Origin: DSWT01 sp035415725
Lineage (GTDB): Bacteria > Chloroflexota > Anaerolineae > B4-G1 > SLSP01
Direction: 5' to 3'
DNA: 25,191 nucleotides
Assembly: GCA_035415725.1 (NCBI GenBank)
Contig: DAOOGN010000064.1
Coordinates: forward strand, 1-25,191
The translations under genes were made by a program, and so were the position numbers. The notes under the pieces are model-generated. The model had not been told where the DNA came from and ran no database searches. It saw only the letters and a list, made by a program, of their open reading frames with translations. Each line of letters begins with the position of its first letter. Position 1 is the stretch's first letter. Below are positions 7,527 to 12,640 of the stretch, piece after piece.

Positions 7527-7562
7527 ATGACGGTTGGACGTTGGAACGTTCCAATGTACTAG
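7527..7562 (+). other. Possible 11-codon leader ORF upstream of the B12 gene
   Basis: GAGGTGG (7519-7525) precedes an ATG at 7527 that reads MTVGRWNVPMY and stops at 7560-7562, ten bases before the ATG of the B12 protein. The reading frame lies across a 7-nt-period repeat and a perfect 14-bp palindrome (TTGGAACGTTCCAA, 7541-7554 region). It may be a leader peptide coupled to the next gene, or a by-product of the repeat. Confidence 0.2.
7533..7553 (+). repeat. 7-nt-period repeat in front of the B12 gene
   Basis: Three units of seven bases, GTTGGAC, GTTGGAA and CGTTCCA; the last two combine into a palindrome TTGGAACGTTCCAA. It belongs with the other heptameric repeats of the window (11443-11498, 16528-16555, 17560-17615, 17709-17736). 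Confidence 0.45.
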
Positions 7563-7572
7563 GGGGTGAACG

Positions 7573-9162
7573 ATGAAGACGGTGGTGGCGGGGGCGTTAG
7601 GGGAATGTGTCCATGTAGCCGGTGTGATGAACTTTTTGCGGCTGGCGGAGGCGGCGGGTTGGCGGACGGTCTTCCTCGGCCCGGCCGTGTCGCCGGAAGC
7701 GTTGTTGGCCGCGGCGCGGCAAGAGCATGCCGATCTGGTGGGCGTCTCGTATCGGCTGACGCCGGAGACCGGCGAGCGACTGCTGGCCGACTTCGCCGAG
7801 GCGGCGGACGATCTGCACAGTGCGGGGGTGCGGTTCGCCTTCGGCGGCACGCCGCCCGTCGCCGCGCGCGCGCGGGCGTTGGGCTTTTTCGAGCAGATCT
7901 TCGACGGCAGTGAACCGCCAGATGCGGTGCTGGCCTACCTCAAGGGACAGGTTCACGCCCAAACGACGGCGGCCGATTTTCCGCAGACGACGGTGGCGCG
8001 CATCACGTGGAAAGCGCCGTACCCCCTTCTGCGTCACCACTTCGGCCTGCCGACGCTGGCGGCGACGCTGGACGGTGTGACCAAAATCGCCGCCGCGCAC
8101 GCGCTGGACGTGATCTCGCTGGGGATCGATCAGGACGCGCAGGAGAACTTTTTCCATCCAGAGCGCCAGGACGTGCGGCGCAAAGGGGCCGGCGGCGTGC
8201 CGGTGCGTACTGCGGACGACTACCGTGCGCTCTACGAGGCCAGCCGGTGCGGCAACTATCCGCTGCTGCGCACCTATTCCGGCACCGATGACTTCATCCG
8301 CCTGGCGGAGATGTACGTGGAGACGATCCATATCGCCTGGTGCGCCATCCCCATCTTCTGGTTCAACCGGATGGACGGGCGCGGGCCGTGGGACCTGGAA
8401 GGCTCCATCCGCGAGCACCGGCGGGTGATGGCGTGGTACGGGGCGCGCGACATTCCCGTCGAATTGAACGAGCCACATCATTGGGGGATGCGCGATGCAC
8501 CGGATGTCGTTTCGGTCGTGGCGGCGTACCTGGCGGCGTACAACGCCCAGGCGTGCGGCGTGCACGACTACATTGCGCCGTTGATGTTCAACAGCCCGCC
8601 GGGGCTTTCGGATGCGATGGACCTGGCGAAGATGCTGGCGATGCTGGAGCTGATCCAACCTTTAGCCGGTGAGGACTTCCGCATCTGGAAGCAGACGCGG
8701 ACGGGGTTGTTAAGCTATCCGCTGGACGACGATGCGGCGCGCGCGCACCTGGCGGCGAGCATTTATGTGCAGATGGCGTTGCAGCCGCATATCGTGCACA
8801 TCGTCGGGCACACGGAGGCGCATCACGCCGCCACCGCTGAGGACATCATGGCCGCGAGCGCGATGGCGCGGCGGGCCATCGACAACGCCCTGCACGGGCA
8901 GCCGGATATGACGGCGGATCCGGCAGTGCAGGCGCGCAAGGATGAGCTGATCCGCGAAGCGCGGGCGATGCTGGCGCAGATCGCAGCGCTGGACGAATCC
9001 GGCAGCGCCGATCCGCTGACCGATCCGGCGACGCTGGCGCGGGCCGTGACGAGCGGCATCCTCGACGCGCCGCACCTCAAGAACAACCCCTTCGCGCGCG
9101 GGGCCGTCGTCACCCGTATCGACAAGCGCGGAGCATGTGTGGCGGTGGAACAGGGCGGATGA
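7573..9162 (+). CDS. Single-chain coenzyme-B12 protein resembling glutamate mutase (GlmS-like + GlmE-like)
   Basis: 529 aa; ATG at 7573 preceded by GGGGGTGA. Residues 1-125 align by eye with the B12-binding sigma subunit of glutamate mutase: VVAGALGECVHVAG near the start, S59 in VGVSYRL, and GG at 91-92. The cobalt-ligating histidine is H14 with G17, but the first residue of DxHxxG is C12 instead of Asp. Residues 165-529 resemble the epsilon-subunit barrel: RRKGAGGV (202-209), PVELNEP (295-301), a PHIVHIVGHTEAHHAATAED segment (405-424), and a C-terminus GILDAP...NPFARGAVVTRIDKRG matching the family's G-x-x-D-x-P...N...G pattern. GlmE normally uses three arginines to hold glutamate; these are not evident, so the substrate probably differs. 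The order (B12 domain first) and the fusion are notable. It is probably co-transcribed with the opine dehydrogenase gene. A B12 methyltransferase is a less likely alternative. Confidence 0.85.
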   Translation: MKTVVAGALGECVHVAGVMNFLRLAEAAGWRTVFLGPAVSPEALLAAARQEHADLVGVSYRLTPETGERLLADFAEAADDLHSAGVRFAFGGTPPVAARARALGFFEQIFDGSEPPDAVLAYLKGQVHAQTTAADFPQTTVARITWKAPYPLLRHHFGLPTLAATLDGVTKIAAAHALDVISLGIDQDAQENFFHPERQDVRRKGAGGVPVRTADDYRALYEASRCGNYPLLRTYSGTDDFIRLAEMYVETIHIAWCAIPIFWFNRMDGRGPWDLEGSIREHRRVMAWYGARDIPVELNEPHHWGMRDAPDVVSVVAAYLAAYNAQACGVHDYIAPLMFNSPPGLSDAMDLAKMLAMLELIQPLAGEDFRIWKQTRTGLLSYPLDDDAARAHLAASIYVQMALQPHIVHIVGHTEAHHAATAEDIMAASAMARRAIDNALHGQPDMTADPAVQARKDELIREARAMLAQIAALDESGSADPLTDPATLARAVTSGILDAPHLKNNPFARGAVVTRIDKRGACVAVEQGG

Positions 9163-9206
9163 CACTCATTTGATGATGCACCGATGGTCCTATCTCACTT
9201 ACAAGA

Positions 9207-9260
9207 AGGGGGCGAGCTGTTTCCAAGCGGGGCCGACCTATAGGCGCAGACTCGCCCCCT
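9207..9260. terminator. Hairpin between convergent genes
   Basis: AGGGGGCGAG (9207-9216) and CTCGCCCCCT (9251-9260) are perfect 10-bp inverted repeats with a 34-nt loop, lying between the B12 gene (+) and the 56-aa membrane protein (-). There is no U-run, so it may act as a bidirectional barrier rather than a classical intrinsic terminator. Confidence 0.4.
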
Positions 9261-9272
9261 CCATCCAGTACG

Positions 9273-9443
9273 CTACAAATCCTTGAGCAGCGTTGCCAGA
9301 ACTAAGAGAACAAACCCGCCTACCACCAACCAGAAAGCGACGTTGGACAGAACAGAAATAACCCCCAGCTTAGCCAGGATTCCGAGTACTCCGAGAATCA
9401 CGGCAATCCACCATGTGACGATTTTGGGTGCACTGAGTTTCAT
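9273..9443 (-). CDS. 56-aa two-helix membrane protein
   Basis: The ATG at 9443 has AAAGGAG about 9 nt upstream (9459-9453), which decides the start; the longer in-frame extension to 9539 reads through a dispersed repeat and is not coding. The product MKLSAPKIVTWWIAVILGVL continues with two hydrophobic helices (about 9-28 and 33-52) and ends LLKDL. It resembles small bacterial membrane proteins with paired hydrophobic helices, but I do not recognise a named family. Its own short unit; transcription would end at the hairpin at 9207-9260. Confidence 0.75.
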   Translation of the reverse strand: MKLSAPKIVTWWIAVILGVLGILAKLGVISVLSNVAFWLVVGGFVLLVLATLLKDL

Positions 9444-9512
9444 GGTACGTATCTCCTTTCTTGAATGAGTTTTGAAACCTATCCCGGCCCCGTGGTCCGT
9501 GGAATGAAAGCT

Positions 9513-9717
9513 GTTCACCACGAAGGGCACGCAGGGCACAAAGAATTTGTGTTTTTCTCTGTGAACTCTGGGTGCTCAGGACTTACGCCAGCCTGGCTCG
9601 AATCAAGCGGCGGAGGATTTGTAGTGACGCCTTCAGGCGTCTCTGAGGAGCTAAGAACGGCTGAAGCCGTCACTACAAACGGAAATTTGCGTCAGTCCTA
9701 TGCTCTGTGGCTATTTT
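9513..9717 (+). repeat. Dispersed repeat copy A, interrupted by a MITE-like insertion
   Basis: Positions 9513-9576 plus 9705-9717 form a repeat of about 77 bp that is nearly identical (roughly 90 percent by eye) to the reverse complement of 11189-11267. The core has a 9-nt period (CACGAAGGG, CACGCAGGG, CACAAAG) and then a run ending CTCTGTGAACTCTGGGTGCT. The element at 9577-9700 splits it; copy B is the uninterrupted version. Reading frames through it (HHEGHAGHKE) appear in both orientations and are not considered coding. Confidence 0.7.
9577..9700. mobile_element. 124-bp MITE-like element with target duplication
   Basis: The ends AGGACTTACGC (9578-9588) and GCGTCAGTCCT (9689-9699) are inverted repeats matching at 10 of 11 positions. 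Inside, TTTGTAGTGACGCCTTCAGG... (9618-9640) and its counterpart at 9657-9679 form a 23-nt inverted repeat with two mismatches, each arm itself palindromic. TGCT is duplicated on both sides (9573-9576 and 9701-9704; a following C also matches). The empty site is visible in repeat copy B, which reads straight through GGGTGCTCTGGGGCTATTTT with a single TGCT. No coding capacity, so it would need a transposase in trans. Confidence 0.7.
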
Positions 9718-9858
9718 CAAAGGCATGTCAATAGCTCCCGCCTATACTGTTTCTCCCATTTTGTGCCTTATCCTCCCTTTGTCAAGCGATTTTTGACGAC
9801 CTCGACGACCGCCCCCCCTAGATGCGACGGCTGGTCACAGAAGGAAAATTCCGGTCTA

Positions 9859-11172
9859 TCAGCTCTGGCGCAGCCGGTAGAAGGTGCTGTAGGCGGTGCG
9901 GATGGCCGCGCCGTATTGAGCAGCCTGGCCGATGCCGTTGTACAGTTGAGCGAAGGCGACGAAGTCCAGGGCCTGCAGCGCGGCGAGGCGTTTGGATGGG
10001 GCCGCGCCCCCCCTGATGAAATTGAAGAAGCCGATGATTTGATGGCGCTCGCTGGCGGAGAAAGCGTCGTACATCTGCTGGACGGAATCGTAGCCAAGCG
10101 TGGCATAGTTAAAGCCCATAATCTGCGCGCCACCCATGCTGATGGAGAGCTTGGCTGCTGTGTCGTTGAGACGGCGGGCGAACTCGAAGACGCGCCACTC
10201 TTCATCCTGGCTGCTATGACCGTTGCGCCACATCTCGTTGGGAGAGGGACGCCAGGCATGTCCCGTCCAGCGCTGAGCGGCGTCGAATTGGAAATGTTGC
10301 CGATAGACAGCGAGGTTGTCCTTGCCCCACCCATCGTAGAAGACGTGGTTCTCGAAGCGGATGATCATCCGCCCGTTGGCGTCGAAGGCGCGTCCCCCGG
10401 ATTCCACCGTCAGCACGGCGACGGCGGCTGCGGGATCGATTTCCAGGTGCGCCGCCAGGGCTTTGAGCAGGCCACCCATGCGGTTCCACAGGCTGGCGAC
10501 CTGGCGTTCGATGTAAGTGGGGTTGGCCCCAAGTTGGATTTTTTCGTCTTCCGGCGGTTCCAGAGGGATTTCGGGGAAAGGTTGGGGTTTTTCGCCAGGT
10601 TGTTCCTCCACCGGCTCTACGCCCACCTGCACGTAGCTGCTGTGGAGATAGCCGGAACGCACCGTGTCGGCGACGTACATCCACTCACCCTGCGTTTGCC
10701 AGATATGCACCTGTGTACCGGGCGGCAGCACTTCGAGGACTTTGCTCTCGGTGCTCGCGCTGGCCCGCAAATTGACGGTATCGGTGGTCTTCCCGATTTG
10801 CGGGAACACAACAGCCGCTTGGGGTACGTATCCCGCCATCCCCAGCGCCACGACTTCGTACCATGCGCCTTCTGCATCGAAAACCAGGAGCTGCGTGTCT
10901 TCATACAGTGCTGTGACGAGAGGCAAGGTTTCGCCAGGGGAATGACGCACGCCGATGGCTACCGCCGTCTTGCCCGCGCGGGGGAACTGGACGTACTCCC
11001 GGTAGACATAACCTTCCTGACCCCCCACGCTGATATGCAGCCAGTTGCTGCCTACCTCGTCCAGAATATCGAACATCGTGCCTTCGGTCAGCATAGCGAG
11101 GATCGGGTAATCCAATCCCGTGCCCGCCCGCACATTGAGATCCGTCGTCGATTTGCCCATCCAGCCAGACAT
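9859..11172 (-). CDS. Three-SH3 N-acetylmuramidase (DUF3380-type)
   Basis: 437 aa. The ATG at 11172 is preceded by GAGGAGGA (11178-11183 region), which excludes the longer frame running into repeat copy B. Three bacterial SH3 domains lie at about residues 9-62, 72-123 and 129-183 (motifs TTDLNVRAGTGLDYPIL and TDTVNLRASASTESKVL). A Pro/Glu-rich linker (184-212) leads to a C-terminal domain (about 220-437) with the hallmarks of the N-acetylmuramidase/DUF3380 family: VESGGRAF with E257 as candidate catalytic acid, MIIRFENHVFYDGW, SMGGAQIMGFNY and FAQLYNGIGQ. Such enzymes cleave the MurNAc-GlcNAc bond of peptidoglycan and are common as phage or gene-transfer endolysins. No signal peptide or membrane segment is visible. 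The gene stands alone, flanked by inverted repeat copies. Domain assignment is confident; biological role is not. Confidence 0.9.
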   Translation of the reverse strand: MSGWMGKSTTDLNVRAGTGLDYPILAMLTEGTMFDILDEVGSNWLHISVGGQEGYVYREYVQFPRAGKTAVAIGVRHSPGETLPLVTALYEDTQLLVFDAEGAWYEVVALGMAGYVPQAAVVFPQIGKTTDTVNLRASASTESKVLEVLPPGTQVHIWQTQGEWMYVADTVRSGYLHSSYVQVGVEPVEEQPGEKPQPFPEIPLEPPEDEKIQLGANPTYIERQVASLWNRMGGLLKALAAHLEIDPAAAVAVLTVESGGRAFDANGRMIIRFENHVFYDGWGKDNLAVYRQHFQFDAAQRWTGHAWRPSPNEMWRNGHSSQDEEWRVFEFARRLNDTAAKLSISMGGAQIMGFNYATLGYDSVQQMYDAFSASERHQIIGFFNFIRGGAAPSKRLAALQALDFVAFAQLYNGIGQAAQYGAAIRTAYSTFYRLRQS

Positions 11173-11188
11173 AGAATCCTCCTCGTAT

Positions 11189-11267
11189 AAAATAGCCCCA
11201 GAGCACCCAGAGTTCATAGAGAAAAACACACCTTCTTTGTGTCCGGCGTGTCCTTCGTGGTGCAAAG
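11189..11267 (-). repeat. Dispersed repeat copy B (uninterrupted)
   Basis: The reverse complement matches copy A (9513-9717) with about eight differences in 77 positions, including the CACCACGAAGGACACG start and the TGAACTCTGGGTGCTC stretch. It lies directly upstream of the muramidase ribosome binding site, so it supplies much of that gene's leader or promoter region. It preserves the pre-insertion site of the element at 9577-9700. Confidence 0.7.
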
Positions 11268-11321
11268 TTTTTATTCCACCGCTGGTGAACCGCCCTCTTC
11301 ATGACGAATTCCTCTCTAAAA

Positions 11322-11350
11322 ATAGTCCGATAGTCGTTAGTCAAGTAGTC
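11322..11350. repeat. Fourfold TAGTC short-period repeat
   Basis: TAGTC occurs at 11323, 11331, 11338 and 11346 (spacing 8, 7, 8), giving on the minus strand GACTACTTGACTAACGACTA and so on. Probably another degenerate short-period array; function unknown. Confidence 0.4.
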
Positions 11351-11372
11351 TTGTGAGCATTTGCATTAGCGG

Positions 11373-11397
11373 GGCTGTACCGCAAGTTCGGTTACAC
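11373..11397 (+). repeat. Dispersed 25-nt segment, copy 2
   Basis: GGCTGTACCGCAAGTTCGGT continuing TACAC; matches 6146-6170 in the same orientation with about four differences and one gap. Both copies sit in spacers. Confidence 0.4.
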
Positions 11398-11442
11398 TCC
11401 TTATGAGAATAGTTCAAAGTTGCCAGTTGAGAAATCCGTTGA

Positions 11443-11498
11443 AGAATGAGGAGTGAGGAGCAGGGAGTAAGGAGTAGGAAGTAAGGTATAGGAAGTGG
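11443..11498 (+). repeat. Purine-rich heptamer array, eight units
   Basis: Eight consecutive seven-base units can be laid out without a gap: AGAATGA, GGAGTGA, GGAGCAG, GGAGTAA, GGAGTAG, GAAGTAA, GGTATAG, GAAGTGG. The phase is perfect although the units have diverged. This resembles the short tandemly repeated heptamers (STRR) described in cyanobacteria in form, not in exact sequence. Confidence 0.7.
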
Positions 11499-11632
11499 CA
11501 TGCGGGACTGTTAGGGTAACATCTATATTGTAATGGAAAATGCAGCGAAAGGAAATAGAGCCCGCACGGGCGTTTCGACAATGAGCGAAATTCCCCGGTA
11601 AGGTAGCCACTTGAGTTAGTTACCAAAAACAA

Positions 11633-11670
11633 ACAAAACTGGGATTATGAGCACACAATCCCAGTTTTGT
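11633..11670 (-). terminator. Intrinsic terminator of the ABC operon
   Basis: ACAAAACTGGGATT (11633-11646) and AATCCCAGTTTTGT (11657-11670) are perfect 14-bp arms with a 10-nt loop. On the minus strand the hairpin is followed by TTGTTTTTGG, a T-rich tail. It lies 17 nt after the stop of the DUF4340 gene and ends the three-gene operon. Confidence 0.85.
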
Positions 11671-11686
11671 CGATGTCTATCCCCGC

Positions 11687-12640
11687 TTACGGCTGCGGCG
11701 TCGGCGTCGGTGTGGGTTGTTGCAGGAAGGAGGTGCGGTCGCTCTCCACCAACGATTTGACGTTGTACTCGGTCACGGCGACGTAGTACGGCGACTCCGA
11801 CGATTTGACGACGTAGTTCGTCCCGTCGAATTTCGCCCCCACCCGCAGGGTGTAGATGCCGCCGTCGGTGTTTTTGAGCGTGACAACTGCCGTCGGTGCA
11901 TCGAGGCCGTAGCCGGCCTCCTCTGTTGTGCCAAGGGGACGCTGCATCACTACGTTGGTCGACTTGCTGACCACGTCATTGACTTTCCCCGCGGCGCTGA
12001 CCTCGTCCCCGCTCAGGTCCGCCAGCGTCCAGGCGTCCCCGCTTTTGACGAGGGTGAATGTGCCGTTGGCATTCTCCAGAACGATTTCCGTCAGCGTCGC
12101 TGCATCAATTTTAGCATACGCGGTGTCGATCCATGAAGCGGGCGCTGTGTAGAGGTCCCACGTCGACATCTCGCTGGTTAGATACGTCTCGACTTCTCCT
12201 GCCACTCGAAAGTGGGTGGCGGTGTAGCGCGGCGCGCTGCCCAGGTAGAAGGTGTGCTTTGTGCCGTCCGCCGTCTCGAAGTCGACGCGACGCACAAACT
12301 TGTCGTCCGCTACCTGAAGCTGTTTCTGGCTGGCTTCGGTGCGCGCGACGAGGTTCGCGGTGTTCAGCTTGAGCAGTTTTTCGAGTACCGGCGTGATTTT
12401 GTCGGCCTGCGCCGGAAAGTCATCGGCATCGGGAAGCACCCATGTATCGCCGGACTTGCGCAGGGTAATGCTGACCCCCTGATCGTCGGTGATGGTCAAT
12501 GCGGTGATGTCTTCGACTTTCACATCCGCGAAAACCACCTTGCTGCTGCCCGTGGCCGCCGATTTAGGCCAAAAGGTGATGACGCCGAGGATAATCTGCA
12601 AGACCAGAATGCCGGCTAGAATTTGCTGCTGGCGTTTCAT
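11687..12640 (-). CDS. DUF4340-domain protein of the Gld-like ABC operon
   Basis: 317 aa. An N-terminal membrane anchor (residues 5-24, ILAGILVLQIILGVITFW) is followed by an exported beta-rich region with the DUF4340 pattern: a repeated W-x-L core seen as KSGDTWVLPDADDFPAQADK (about 65-85) and again as KSGDAWTLAD (about 205-215), with TFYLGSAPRY and YTLRVGAKFDGTNYVV between and after. The C-terminus ends in a Thr-Pro repeat (PTPTPTPQP), which may be a linker or tail. DUF4340 proteins are typically encoded after GldF/GldG-type ABC permease components; the function is unknown, probably as a periplasmic or outer-face partner. The ATG overlaps the stop of the GldFG gene (ATGA), with GGAGG just upstream. 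Confidence 0.9.
   Translation of the reverse strand: MKRQQQILAGILVLQIILGVITFWPKSAATGSSKVVFADVKVEDITALTITDDQGVSITLRKSGDTWVLPDADDFPAQADKITPVLEKLLKLNTANLVARTEASQKQLQVADDKFVRRVDFETADGTKHTFYLGSAPRYTATHFRVAGEVETYLTSEMSTWDLYTAPASWIDTAYAKIDAATLTEIVLENANGTFTLVKSGDAWTLADLSGDEVSAAGKVNDVVSKSTNVVMQRPLGTTEEAGYGLDAPTAVVTLKNTDGGIYTLRVGAKFDGTNYVVKSSESPYYVAVTEYNVKSLVESDRTSFLQQPTPTPTPQP

Larger units (their letters stand above)
11173..11686. other. 514-bp repeat-rich spacer
   Basis: No gene is supported. From left to right it holds repeat copy B (11189-11267), a fourfold TAGTC repeat (11322-11350), the second copy of a dispersed 25-nt segment (11373-11397), a purine-rich heptamer array (11443-11498) and a terminator for the ABC operon (11633-11670). 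Two short minus-strand frames (11401-11632) are translations of the heptamer array and are rejected. A promoter for the muramidase gene is expected near 11190-11215; the sequence there (GGGGCTATTTTATACG) has only a loose -10-like TATTTT. Confidence 0.6.

Noticed and set aside
7597..8658. 353-aa minus-strand frame
   Set aside because: Complement of the B12 mutase-like gene, His/Arg-rich, no start site.
9465..9734. 89-aa frame starting in repeat copy A
   Set aside because: It translates the dispersed repeat and the MITE-like element; the same HHEGHAGHKE words arise from copy B on the other strand.
9700..11190. 496-aa open frame on the plus strand
   Set aside because: It is antisense to the muramidase, whose three SH3 domains and catalytic domain are clear on the minus strand; the plus frame shows no domain or start site.
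11443..11498. CRISPR-like array
   Set aside because: The units are seven bases with no spacers; this is a tandem repeat.
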